In this document: piece after piece, positions 1 through 11,359 of the stretch
Layout of the letters: every line of letters starts with the position of its first letter
How positions within the stretch are numbered: the first letter of the stretch is position 1
Source of the DNA: Holacanthus passer
Taxonomy: Eukaryota; Chordata; Actinopteri; Pomacanthidae
Assembly: GCA_025331565.1 (NCBI GenBank)
Contig: JAFREQ010000041.1
Span: 372,001 to 436,000 of the forward strand
Length of the DNA stretch: 64,000 nucleotides
Direction: 5' to 3'
Program-made: the position numbers and the translations under genes
The notes under the pieces: generated by a model
Told to the model about the DNA's origin: nothing
The model's database searches: none
Seen by the model: only the letters and a program-made list of their open reading frames with translations

Positions 1-966
1 AGACAATCAAACTGGCGGGAACACACAAAGGCAGGAAGTAAAGTAACTGAAACAGGAGGAGGGGGGTAGTATCAAAATAAAACAGGAAACAATGCCTGAA
101 TGATATGAAACAGAAAAACACATCCAAGGAGCAGGACAGGATGTGACCTCTTGACTACACACAGGTGATGTCCATTTAATCATAGATGTGACCTCTGATA
201 CCAGTCAGCTGCACCAGTGATGATCAGTTGTGTCCCATTAAAGAAGAGGAACACTGATTCAAATTTAGTATATTATGTTTGTAATTTTTTAAAATCACCT
301 TGTAGAGATCTGTTCTCACGTCTTAAATGGTTTCACTTTAACCAGTGTAAAAAAGGTGTAAGACAATCAAACATAAAAACATCCAGTGAGGTGAAAACGA
401 AAAGTTAAAGTAAGTTATTGTACAGAATGATTCTTTCCAGCATTAGACTGTGTTTGCAAACAGCTGTAACATGAATTGTACATGGTTTAACTGCTCTCTT
501 TTTACAGAATTTGTTGTTCGTAAGTATAAGAAAACTGAAACATCTGTCGACAACTTTGAACTCCAGCAAGTTATTATGTTATGAGCTTGCACAATCTACA
601 TATCCTTTATAACCTCACTCTTTAAATTAAGTATAAACTATGAATCTCAATGATTAATAGGAGGCATATTGAAATAAACATTCATGAACAAATACAGAGA
701 TATTAGATAGCAGAGATTTGACCCAGTTCAACCTCTGTTCTTTTTTTTGTATCTGTCTTTTGTACGTCCCACAACTTTCCCCTTAAGCAGCTGAAAGAGG
801 CAAATGTTTGGTTTAAGATTCAGTTTAAGAAATGTCTGTTGTTCTTGGCCTGGAGGAAACCCTGGAGCAACAGAAAGATGAGTCATCCCTCCGACTGCTC
901 CTAAGAAAAAACTGATTGTGCAAAATAGTAAACAAAAATGGACATGAGTTCTTTCAGAGCTGCACT
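1..966. other. Intergenic DNA, no gene seen
   Basis: This is AT-rich sequence with only short open frames and no recognisable domain, splice-bounded exon or RNA gene. In vertebrates the gene upstream of rpf2 is usually gtf3c6, but I see no coding exon of it here. An unrecognised 3'UTR of an upstream gene cannot be excluded. Confidence 0.5.
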
Positions 967-1359
967 CAGTGGTGGAAGAAGTGTTCTGATCTTGTTCTTG
1001 ATAAAAGTAGCAATACCTCAGGGTAAAATTACTCAAAGGTCTTGCATTCATTCAAAGTCTTACTTTAGTAGAAGAACATAAGTATTAGTAGTAAAATGGC
1101 CTTAAAGCATTTTATACTGTTGGGTAGTTTAATCAACACGTCATCTATAATAATGCATAATGCATCATACTTTATAACCTGACCATATATTTTGTATGTA
1201 AAACCTTGATCTTCAAACTAGTAATTGTAGCTGTCAAATAAATAAAGAGGAGTAAAAAGTACAATATTTGCCACTGACATGGAGTAGAGAAAAGGATGAG
1301 ATAGCACACAGTAAAATGGACAAGCAAGAGTAAATGTATTTAGTTACTTTCCGCCACTG
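967..1359. mobile_element. hAT-like MITE (CAGTGG ends)
   Basis: The left end reads CAGTGGTGGAAG. The right end, read on the minus strand, is CAGTGGCGGAAAG, so the two form an imperfect terminal inverted repeat. The interior, with 'agtagcaatacctc' and 'cttgcattcattcaaagtcttact', matches the widespread spiny-rayed fish non-autonomous element that begins CAGTGGTGGAAGAAGTA. There is no transposase. I could not find a convincing 8-bp target-site duplication, so the copy is old. The family assignment is from memory; the inverted ends are visible. Confidence 0.7.
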
Positions 1360-2780
1360 CCAATGCTGCCAATGACTCATCTGAGGTCCTCACAGTCAGA
1401 GTCAACACATTGTATAATATACACTTGTTGGAAGTGGAGAGAAGAGCTCATTATCCAGTCATCACTGTCCGGCCAAAATCAGTAACCTCACCAAAACACA
1501 TGTTGCAGTTCAAGAGCTGTCAGGTAATTTTCAGGTGAGGTCAGATTAGTTTGAAAATACCCCACCTTTCACCTGATGAACACGCTGTCCCACTGTCTTC
1601 ATTGTTAGGACATGCTACCACCTGATGGACAATGAGGGTACTGATCTCTCTCAGTGTGCAGAGCAGAGCAACAAGCTGCTTTCAATGAAATGTGCATGTC
1701 ATAGTGTCAGAGGCTCATTAAAAAAAATATTAAACAACACTCATGTGGTGGCCTGCAATCTATTTCCGCAATCACAATTTCCCTAGTCTTCTGCAGACCT
1801 ACAGAAACGAGGGGTCCACCAAAGTACAAAGGCAAAGTACAATGTTACCCCCCATGAAAATCAATGTGATCAATGTGCTTCCACCTCATCTTCTCTCTTA
1901 TACATTTATAAAAAGTGTAAAAGGTGGCTCTCACCCAATCCTGAATAAGATGCACTCCAGTCCATCAATGACTTTGGAAAAAGAGAAAATACCTTCCATT
2001 CTCCTAAATTCTGAAGGAAAATCACCTGTGCATCTGTTACATCTACAACATAATAGTCAATTATTATTCACAATTAGAGCGTGTCCACAGTGCTTGCATA
2101 GTTCTCCCCTTCCCCCCATTTCCCCTACATTTCCAGCAGGTCACAGAATCTTTCAAAATAAGTCTATTGTATGTAAAGTACTGGTGGTCCAGAGGTAGCA
2201 ATGTAAGATTTTCAATTGTACTTCTAAATCTTTGGACATTATTGAAGAGTTGCTGCAGATTTTGTCCCATTTCTGTTCATCAAATGATAAAGCTAAATCT
2301 CATTCCCAAACACATGTATGGACAGAAGTGTTTTCATGATGCTGCAGATCTTTCACCAAAAACCTTAATGTGACTATGCAGCTTGTACATATGGACATAC
2401 ATCTAGGTTAAATATTACAAGTAAATAAATAATCACGCATTGATAAATCTGTCTTGGATTTTACGAAAATCATCATTGTTTGGGTTTGTTTTTATTCTGT
2501 CCTAAAGCATTGTACGTATGACGTCCTGGTTGTTAATTATAATACATGCACATAAAATTTTGAAAATGTGTAATTATTTGGTGGTTTGTCCTTCCACCTC
2601 ACCCCTGAGCATGAAAGACTGTAGTGGCTTTGATTTACTGTTCACATACAAGACAACATTTCGAAGTCTATGGTTTTTTCACCCTCTAGCTCCCATGGAC
2701 AGCTCCCCTAGTGGAAGTCTGTGCTACGCAGTTTGGACTCTAGATGGCAGTAATTCACCCGAAGCACAGTATTGACCACC
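1360..2780. other. Intergenic DNA upstream of rpf2
   Basis: No recognisable gene is present. The longest frame, at 1743-2198 on the + strand, has no domain, no conserved motif and no splice context, so it is treated as chance. The final 100-200 bases before the rpf2 5'UTR should contain the rpf2 promoter. I see no TATA box or GC box clear enough to mark. Confidence 0.45.
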
Positions 2781-2808
2781 ATTCCACCGAAGAAGAAGAG
2801 ACGCACCA

Positions 2809-2895
2809 ATGTTGTCTTCCGCCTCTGAAATTCACGTGGAAGAAGCACGTTGTACTGCTGTTGCTGGCAGGACCACGAATAAAGACACAAAATGA
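2809..2895 (+). promoter_or_regulatory. 28-codon uORF overlapping the rpf2 start
   Basis: An ATG at 2809 opens 28 sense codons that end at the TGA at 2893-2895. That stop overlaps the rpf2 initiator at 2892-2894 as ATGA. If transcription begins upstream of 2809, ribosomes translating this uORF would stop exactly at the main start, an arrangement compatible with reinitiation control. The frames are seen directly. The transcription start, and therefore the existence of the uORF in the mRNA, is inferred. Confidence 0.4.
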
Positions 2896-5800
2896 CGCAG
2901 TTAGACGCTGTAGTGTAAGTTTGACTATTCATTTATGGGACCTCGCTGTGTTTAAGTGTCCGTGTTTAGTTTTAATAAGTTGTTGAGCGCTCGTGAAACT
3001 AGCATTATTAGGACTGCTAACGTTAGCCTAGCATGACGTTAGTCAGCTAGCATTAGCTTAATGTATAAACAGATATTCGTGTTTATTATAATGTGAAGTT
3101 GAATTTATCAGAATGTTTTTGATAGACACGTCATCATTCGTTATATCCAGGGAAAATCACATAATGTCAAGCTAGTGTTAAACTCGTAAACAGTTACAGG
3201 CATGTAGCTGGTGTTCATGTATGTATAGTTAACTCAGAATTATCATTGATGAATCAATGAAATGACAAGATTTTAGCATATAAAGGAAGGAAGTTTGTTC
3301 CTGTATTATTTGCCTATCAAAGAGCAGATATCAATGTTAGAGTAAAGGTAGAGGCACCTGCATGGGAATATTGTCTCCCTTTATCATGCTCATGATCATT
3401 TTAGCCTATACAGGTATGAAATTAACAATTCTTTAAAATATCAGTCATTTGTAGGGTTTAAAAAAAATCTCATTATTCCTTGCTTTATAGATTAAGCTAT
3501 TCCCATGAATTTACTGAAACCTAAAATAGTGTTAATATGGCCCATTTAGCCTACCAACATCAGCGTTATAAAAATTGAAGAAGCATGGAAAGTATCAATT
3601 TTTTCTTATTTGTCAAGCTGTAATATTTCTTGTAATTACTTTATAGATAGGATTATTGTCGGGTTTTTTGTGCTTGCTTTCACCATAGCTCAGCAGGAAC
3701 AGGCTGTCAAAGCTTGTCAAAAGCTTGCGAATATCAATGTCATGTTTAACACTGCTTTAAAAAAAAACATTATTTATGGAGCAGTTCTTTGCCTTTATGA
3801 AACAGCAGAGGCAGACAGGAAATGTGGGAGACAGTGGGGTATGTCATGCAATAAAGTGATCGAACTGGCAACATTGGGGGCCATGCAGCATGTGCTGTAA
3901 CCATTGGGCTACCAAGGTGCTCCTTAATGCTCATTTCTTTTTAAAAACCTGTCATATGTTTTGACTCTGACAGCCTCTTGTTTGGCTCTTTTATTTTCTG
4001 TAGCGGTAAACAGCGCTGGCAGTTTGTCATCTCATCCTGTGTTTGTGTGTATCCTCAGAAAACCCAAGACAAAGCGCTCCAAACGCTTCTTGGAGAGCAG
4101 AGCGCCCAAGCTGACTGAGGATGTGAAGACTGCCATGATTATGAAAGGGGGCAACACCAGTCAAACCATCACCCAGGCCCTCAAGGACATAGTAAGTAAC
4201 CTGATCATGCACTCAGTGAGAAAGACCTGCAAGACATGAATTATTTCACACAGATGCGTGGCCTGTTAGGGTTTAATAATCGTCTTTATCAATCACCAGA
4301 TGATAAGATAACACACAACTTTTAAACAGTCCCGTCCAGTCTAAATCCTACCATCAAAGGCTGTGGCCTAAAATAAAGATAACATTACAGTTTATCACCC
4401 CAGTTGTCCATTACCACTGTATTGCTATTTCCTACTTGAATCTACAGGTTGACCTGAATGTGATATGTTGTTTTGTTTAATGTGACACCACATGTGACCT
4501 GGTTAGAAAACCCATGAAGGCACACATGTCAAAAAGTCACGTAGATTTTTAGATTTTAGGTTTTTGCTGTTGACAGAGCCTGTTTAAGATTCGTCTTTTC
4601 TCTCTCTTTCTTTGTTCAAAAAGCTGTTTCCAGCAATGACTCCTGTCCACACTCTCTACAATGAAAGTGATTATTGTGATGTTAGTGAAACTTAAAAAGT
4701 ATATCATAGAAGCTCTGGTTGTCGAATAATGGAATTGGACTGTTTTGGGTCTCATGCATGCAGGCAGGGGTTTAGAGCCTTAGTCAGGACAGTCTGACCC
4801 CTGGACATAATTTTTTAATTCATTCATTCATTCCTTCATTTATTTATATCTTTTTGTTATGGGAGAGGAGGGTGGAAATCCTTGGGTCATATAGGTTGTC
4901 AGAGTGATGCAGAGGATTTCAACCACATTTGTGATTAAGCTTAAATGAAAGCTGGTGACTATCAGAATTGTGAATTCAAACAAATCTTTTTTTTGCTGCA
5001 GTATGCCCTGAAGAAGCCCAATGCTGTGCTGTACAAGAAGTAAGTGGTTTATAATTCAGAAATACAAGGATACATGGAGCTGTGTTTTGTTTTCCTTGGG
5101 CAAAACATTATATAGTTTCCTTTTTAAATAATCTACCAGTTGTATGATCACAATTGTAAATAAAATCAGAGCATTTTAAATAAACTTATTTTTTTCCAGT
5201 ACCTGTTTCGTATTTACAAACCCTGACTTTTACCTGTAGTATAGTTTTTCCACTGTGGACACTTAGTTGACAACAGATGCAGATAATGTGTTAAAGAAAC
5301 AATATTTATTTGGCCAAAAATGGCAATTTCTTTTCTTTCTACGGTTTCCTTAGATACTGTTTAAGATGTAAAACAATAGGAATATGAGGAGTGTCTTATG
5401 AATAAATATTTAGATATGTTGTGACCCACAGCATTGGATACAGATAAATTCTATAGAATCATTGCTGAATTTAGCTGACCAAATTGGATATCAACTCTAA
5501 GTTAAATTTGAATTCAATTGAAATATACTAAAGTAGCTTTAGTGTGAAGTGAAAGTATCAAAGTCAACACAGCTAATTATCTGAGTGTTAACAAACATTC
5601 TGAGCTACCTCTAGTGTTTAAAATCTGTACTTGCTTTTCAGGAAGAACGTAACAAGGCCGTTTGAGGACTCAACATCGCTGGTAAGTCTACAAGAAACAA
5701 ATACAACCCTAATGCTTTGTTTCCGTCAAATGTCTTGACATGTTTTCCAGTTTGACTGCTCATCTGTTAAACTCTTTCTCAGGAGTTCTTCTCCAAGAAG

Positions 5801-8800
5801 ACAGACTGTTCTCTGTTTCTGTTTGGCTCCCACAACAAGAAGCGACCCAACAACCTCATATTTGGTAAATTGTCTTTTCTTTGCTTCTCTCACTATTTCT
5901 CCATATCACTCACTCAGTTTGACACATACATAAAGACACCAGTTATTACGTCATGGAATATACAGCATATCATTTAAATATGACAAACCTTTCATTTTTC
6001 CCAAATTTTCTACAACTGTGCTGTGTTTTTGTCAACATTGTGTCACTATATATTTAATATAGTACTGAAACTCATCACCTGCTGATTGTAAGTGGTCTAA
6101 TCAACTCACATGGTTTCCAGTATCAGCCTACTGCCATCATAATCTTAATAAATATGAATCTGTTAATCTCCATTTCCCCACTGAGGGATGAATAAGGGTT
6201 TATTTTATCTTATCCATTAAAATGTTACTGTGTATAAAAAATAAATGTGTAATATTAGAGATGGAAAGAAAAATCACCCTGTCTGATAATTTATTATGTT
6301 GTCTTTCCAAAGCTACGTGCTCTAAGTTCATCAAATCATTTTTGAGGGACTGTGGGCCAAATGATGTGTGTGTCATTGTTTCCTTTGGTTTGTGTGCAGG
6401 TCGTCTCTTTGACTTTCACGTGCTTGATATGATTGAACTTGGAATTGAGAAGTACGTCTCTCTGAGTGAGTTTAAGGTAATGGTTGCAGTTATTCAGCTA
6501 AAGTCAATGTTGTTGATGTTGTCTTTTGAGGGAAATTGGGCTAAATTGGGTCTCTCTTTTAATCAGAGTGGTGATGATTATCCTTACAGCTCCAAAATCA
6601 AATCATGTTTTTAGCATGATGCCGAATGTTTTAAGTGTGCAGTATTAACTATAATATGAACGTTGTGCTCCCCTTCTCCCTCCCTGAGGGGTTCCTGGGC
6701 CTACATTATTTATCTTTTCATCACAACTCCACTGATACTTAACTGACTGGTACTTTGACTGCTAATTGTACTGGTCTGTCACTTTGGGTTTACTGCACCT
6801 TACTTGCTCCCATCAAGCATACTTAAAGCTACATCATACATACTGCCTCACTATAAAATATAATTCTACAGTTGTCCACTGTTGCCCTGCACTGTTATGT
6901 TGCACCATTTTATACTGTATATTGTATGTCATTACATCAGGACTGAGAGACCAAGTGTATCATTATACTGTATACCTGCGTATTAGTATAATGACAATAC
7001 AGTTAACCTGAATTAAATTGAATTTAGTGAAGCTCTGCCTGGATACTGACAAGACACAAGCTTCCAGCTCAGTTTGGGATAACAGACTTTTTTTGTTCAG
7101 GCAGAAACACAATTAATATGACTATAAATATGAAACAAAAAGAAACACATAAGTATTTACAGCTTTGTAAACAAGACACAATGTGGTAAACCAAGAAAAC
7201 CCACAGGATCAGATAACAATACATCAAGTTCAAGTTTAGTGTACTGAACCAACACAGCAGGTGACAACCAAACCAGTTTGACCAGGTGAGGCCACACTCC
7301 TCCAATCCTTTATCTGATTTTGTTTAAAATTCTTTTTCACTGAGTGTCTGTGGCGTTTGTGCTTGAATACAGCCCTGTTTGTCAGAAAGGAGGGGTCCAA
7401 ACAGAAGTATAAAAGTGACTTTATTCATACTCAAGAAATAAAAAAAAAAACATAAGTTGTTTTTTCTTTCCATCTTTTCCATTGAAATATAGTTGAAGAC
7501 ATACACTTAGGCTGGTGGTTATTTAAACTATTTTTCCTATATCTATACAAACAATAATATATTATGATATACATATAATACATAATACATGTAATATGTA
7601 TAATAGTATATATAGTATAAGTATAAACACCATGGGAACATGTTTGTATCTGTGAAACTGATGTAACGCTGCAACCCCACTGGAAATACCCTACAGTCTC
7701 CTAAAATGTAGTTTTTGTGTTTTTCTGTTGCAGATCAGCAAATTTCCTGAGGGGACCAAACCAATGCTTGTGTTTGCAGGGGAAGCTTTTGATACCGACA
7801 GCGAACACAAACGTCTAAAGAGTCTGCTCATAGGTATACACTGATTATATTCAGTGAATGTGTTTAGGTGAAAATTGTGTATTTTTGTCCTATAGCTAAT
7901 ATCAGTCCTTGTTCATGTCTTTGACCCACCTTTCAGACTTCTTCAGAGGTCCCACTGTGTCTGCAGTGCGTCTGGCAGGTTTGGAACATGTTCTGCACTT
8001 CACTGCCCTGGATGGGAAAATCTACATGCGCAGCTACAGGTATAGTAATTAGAATTTGTTACAAAAATTATGTTTGCATCTAAATTGGTCAGCATAAATT
8101 AGTTGTGTTGTGGGTGAAAAATAAATGTGTCACAAAGCCTGTTGATTTTATCTGTCACCTTAGCCAACTCATGTTTGGATCTTTTTTTTTTTTTTAGATC
8201 CTTTGAAAAGAAATTTAAGTCACCGTTATATTTTAGTATACACCAGTCACTCATATTTTCTCTGCTAACATCCCTCACAACAACAATTGTTATTTGTCAC
8301 TGCAGGTCTCTGTTGAAGAAGTCCGGGTGCCGGACACCGCGCATAGAGCTGGAGGAGATCGGGCCATCGTTTGACTTAGCCCTAAGAAGAACACATCTGG
8401 CTTCAGATGACTTGTACAAGTTAGCTCACAGACAACCAAAGGCTTTGAAGGTAAAAATCACCTGGATAGAATAGATGGACATGTTTTTTGACTCTGTCAA
8501 CTTTCCTTTGATGGAAAGTGGAAATTATATTAAAATGTGAGGTGTGCATACTAGAAAAATGTTGGATAAGTGATCGTAACAGGGGCTCTAGCAAAAATGT
8601 CTTGAATTTTTTCAAACTTAGCTTTATAATTATTAATTTTTTTCTGCTTTGTTCATTCATCTGTGCATTTGACCAAGATTTCCTTTTTCTTTTTTTAATT
8701 TAAATCCTAAAAGTCTATTATAGCCAATGATGACCCCATCAGGCCAAACAAAAAAACATTTTGGTTTGTAGTGTAGGGAATGAAGCTGTTCTTAGAGGTT

Positions 8801-10934
8801 GACCACCTGTGGTTTGAAAAATGTAAAGTTTGTCCTGAAGGTGGTGCCAGAGGACAGACCATATTGTTGCCTAAATTTAAACTAAAGGGTTTAATGTCTG
8901 CATAGTTACCATTATACTCTACATTGTCAAACTTGGCCCATCCAGTCTGAGATGTTCTTATCAGTGCTCCAAGGTTAATGCTGACATTTGCATTACCACT
9001 TTTTACATAAGTATTTACATACTAACGTATAACGTAACGTAGTGATGCATAAGAAGAAACTAGAATATTTCCATTTGATGTAAATACTCATCAAATACTG
9101 TTGCTTCATTTAAATACTGGAACAAGCTGATACAGAGTGTACTATCAGACAGTGTGGAATAAGATGATTTTACCAACTGTAAAACTAAAAACTACAATTG
9201 ACACACAGAACAATGGACTGAGTGACTAATGAAATGATCAACATTGTCACCTATAGAGTCACACTACCAACATGGCTAGCAGTATAAGAAAATGCCACTC
9301 CCAGTTGTTAGGACCATCTCACTACTTGAAAATGACTTAAAGGTCTTATCAAAGCTGTTCACTCAATAAAGTAATTTCATCCCTGAACCACCCTGGTCAG
9401 GTGGGCTTTATCACTAAAGCAGCTATGCCAATAATGTCAGACATCTTATCAATATCATGTGGTCCATTCAGAATGATAATTCCCTGTAAACTACCCTCTC
9501 CCTAGATGGCACTATTCATCTATCACTCTTAGATCATTGGTTTCAGTTATAGGTTCATTTGCCGGATATGGCTGCTATATACCCATACTAAAGCTGCAAT
9601 GCTAACAATTAGCCTCATTTCGACCTGTTTCATGTGCTGCAGGGGCACCAGGCAGTGGGCTGGCCTCTCCCCGGGTCTCTTTATGCTTGCCCTAGAACCT
9701 CTCGTGGCAGCTAGTTGCCTAGATCCAACATTCTCAGGGATACAAATTGGCCAGTCAATGCATAAGCTTATTCTGTACGCAGATGACATTCACAAATTAT
9801 AGATTAGTTCTCTTGCCTGTCTGAGAATGAAGCTGATTGGCTGAAATCAGAGGCTGTCCCCCTTTCCTCAAACTGCCCGTGAACCTTATTTCAGGGAGGA
9901 GACCTCTGCTGGCCTTATAATGGCATCAAATACCTGGGCATCACCATTTCCCCTGATGTGGCAGACTTTTTATGAACTTTGAACCTCTTTTAAGTCTATT
10001 GAAAGCAGTCCCCTCTCTTCCTGTCTCTGTGGAGGAAGTCAGTGTTTTGACTTGCACACCCAAGTTCAACTATTTACGAACCCCCCTCACCCCACCCCCC
10101 ACCCCCTTTTGCCTTGAAAAGGCAACTTGGGATGCTCGTCTTTCCCTCCACTTTATTACATTGGTTCTGTCCAAAGAGGCTCAGACCCATCCTATCCTCC
10201 TGAATATGTAATGGATCTGGAGGAGAGTCACCTCATGATGAAGGTTAATCCCCATTTAAATTTGGCTGCAGGTATCTGGTTTAACCCCAAGTTAAAAATA
10301 GACAAAAACATTCCTTTGGAAGAAGGGGGTGGAGCAAGGTATTTTGGTACTGGGAGACATGAATGAAGGGGGCACCATAAAATCATTTATGGCATTGGTG
10401 TAACAGTTTGGTATTCCTCAGACAGACACCTTCTTATTCAAACCTTTGGTTCTGCCTCATCCCTCCAATCTGAAATCAGTCTGGGAGGTCGAGCTTAAGC
10501 TATCATTCACAGATGGAAGGTGGGATAGCATTTTGAAGAACTCTAAGAAAATATCTAGAGAATTTAGAATGAGACCATCCAATCTAGATTACACAAGGTG
10601 AAACTCGAGGACAGTCTAGATTGTTGGAGCTGGTCAGCTGTCCATGAGGGCATCAAATTAGTCCTTAAAACAGATATCCTATTCTCTTCATGACATAAAA
10701 TTTGGTAAAAACATTTGTTATTAATGCTTTGCTTTTTCGCCTTTGCAGGCCAAGAAGAAGAAGAACATTTCCCATGATGCCTTTGGTACCAAGTTCGGCC
10801 GGGTACACATGCAGAAGCAGGATCTATCTAAGCTCCACACACGTAAGATGAAGGGCCTGAGGAAGAGGAAGGGAGACGTGGTCGCTGAAGACCAGGACGG
10901 ACAGGCACCCAAAGTGGCCAAAGTGGAGAGCTGA
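2892..10934 (+). CDS. rpf2: Ribosome production factor 2 homolog (Brix domain)
   Basis: Coding exons are 2892-2914, 4059-4191, 5002-5039, 5642-5681, 5783-5864, 6400-6476, 7734-7833, 7937-8039, 8306-8450 and 10749-10934; all introns are GT-AG. The joined frame is 308 residues, against about 306 in human RPF2. The start is supported by an in-frame TAA at 2880-2882 just upstream and by similarity of the first residues (MTQLDAVVKPKTKR) to the family. A Brix domain covers roughly residues 30-235, including LFGSHNKKRPNNL, HVLDMIELGIE, FFRGPTVS and KKSGCRTPRIELEE. The tail is lysine-rich (AKKKKNISHDAFGT, MQKQDLSKL). Members of the family act in the nucleolus as a dimer with RRS1 and bring the 5S RNP (5S rRNA, RPL5, RPL11) into pre-60S particles. 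The gene looks intact. Intron 9 holds an L1-like relic and intron 1 a SINE. Identification is secure; expression is not visible. Confidence 0.97.
3765..3922 (-). mobile_element. tRNA-derived SINE in rpf2 intron 1
   Basis: Read on the minus strand, the element begins GGAGCACCTTGGTAGCCCAA, which resembles a tRNA 5' end with an A box. It continues to a B-box-like AGTTCGATCAC, then 'cccacatttcctgtctgcct' and 'ataaaggcaaag'. This order (tRNA-like head, 'cccacatttcctgtctct', 'aataaaggcaaaa', A-rich end) is a common percomorph SINE. The copy is diverged and inserted opposite to rpf2. The family is recalled from memory; the boxes are visible. Confidence 0.7.
6640..7025 (+). repeat. Possible LINE 3' tail in rpf2 intron 6
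   Basis: The segment contains 'gttgccctgcactgttatgt' followed by short AT-rich text and ends 'atgacaatacagttaacctg' and 'aattaaattgaatt'. This resembles 3' ends of fish LINEs that finish in a GACAATAAAGTTGAAT-like tail. There is no coding part. The call rests on resemblance alone. Confidence 0.35.
9540..10560 (+). mobile_element. Degraded L1-like retrotransposon in rpf2 intron 9
   Basis: Several frames on the + strand encode pieces of a reverse transcriptase in the right order. GTRQWAGLSPGLFMLALEPL (about 9645-9705) corresponds to the GTRQGCPLSP region, LILYADDI (about 9768-9791) to the catalytic YADD motif, and YLGITIS (about 9929-9950) and NFEPLL (about 9973-9990) to the downstream thumb region. 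NPHLNLAAGIWFNP (about 10239-10280) and GGTIKSF (about 10370-10390) match the distal part of L1/Swimmer-type ORF2. Stops and frame changes separate them, so it cannot be functional. It is in the same orientation as rpf2. Confidence 0.8.
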
Positions 10935-11334
10935 GGTGGCTTTCACCACCTGTGCCTACACATTAATGTCCAGTACCTGCTGGCATCCATCACATTGGTG
11001 CTGGACAGTCACCGTTTTCATAAGACTGACCGCGTGCTTATCATTGCCACTGCCATAAACGCTATGTGAGCAGCCACCAGGCAAAGAGGATACAGATCTA
11101 TTATTCCTGCCCCTATTGTGCTTTTTCCTTTTCTGTCTGACTTTCAGATGATTCTTTGTCTAAGTTATCGGCTAAAACCACACAAGCATCAGAAAAATGT
11201 AAAGTCCAACAAATGTTTCATACCTACATTTGTAGGGGAAAATCTGCTTGAAATTAGCTGAATTTCAGGCAGAGTCAATGGTTTCTATGTAAGCTGAAGT
11301 GTTTCATTTTACTGGCAACACTCACTTTAAAGGA

Positions 11335-11340
11335 AATAAA
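11335..11340 (+). terminator. rpf2 polyadenylation signal
   Basis: A canonical AATAAA lies 400 bases past the rpf2 stop codon and is the first perfect copy after it. It would give a 3'UTR of about 0.42 kb, ending near 11360. Confidence 0.6.
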
Positions 11341-11359
11341 GCTCTATGTTGGTCTGTTT

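Noticed and set aside
1743..2198. A 151-residue + strand frame upstream of rpf2
   Set aside because: It has no conserved motif, signal peptide, splice context or promoter, and is expected by chance in AT-rich DNA.
6222..6614. A 130-residue frame spanning rpf2 exon 6
   Set aside because: Only 6400-6476 is bounded by splice sites and matches RPF2; the flanks are intron.
8710..8760. A possible box C/D snoRNA in rpf2 intron 9 (ATGATGACC near 8726)
   Set aside because: No paired D box, terminal stem or rRNA-complementary guide could be identified.
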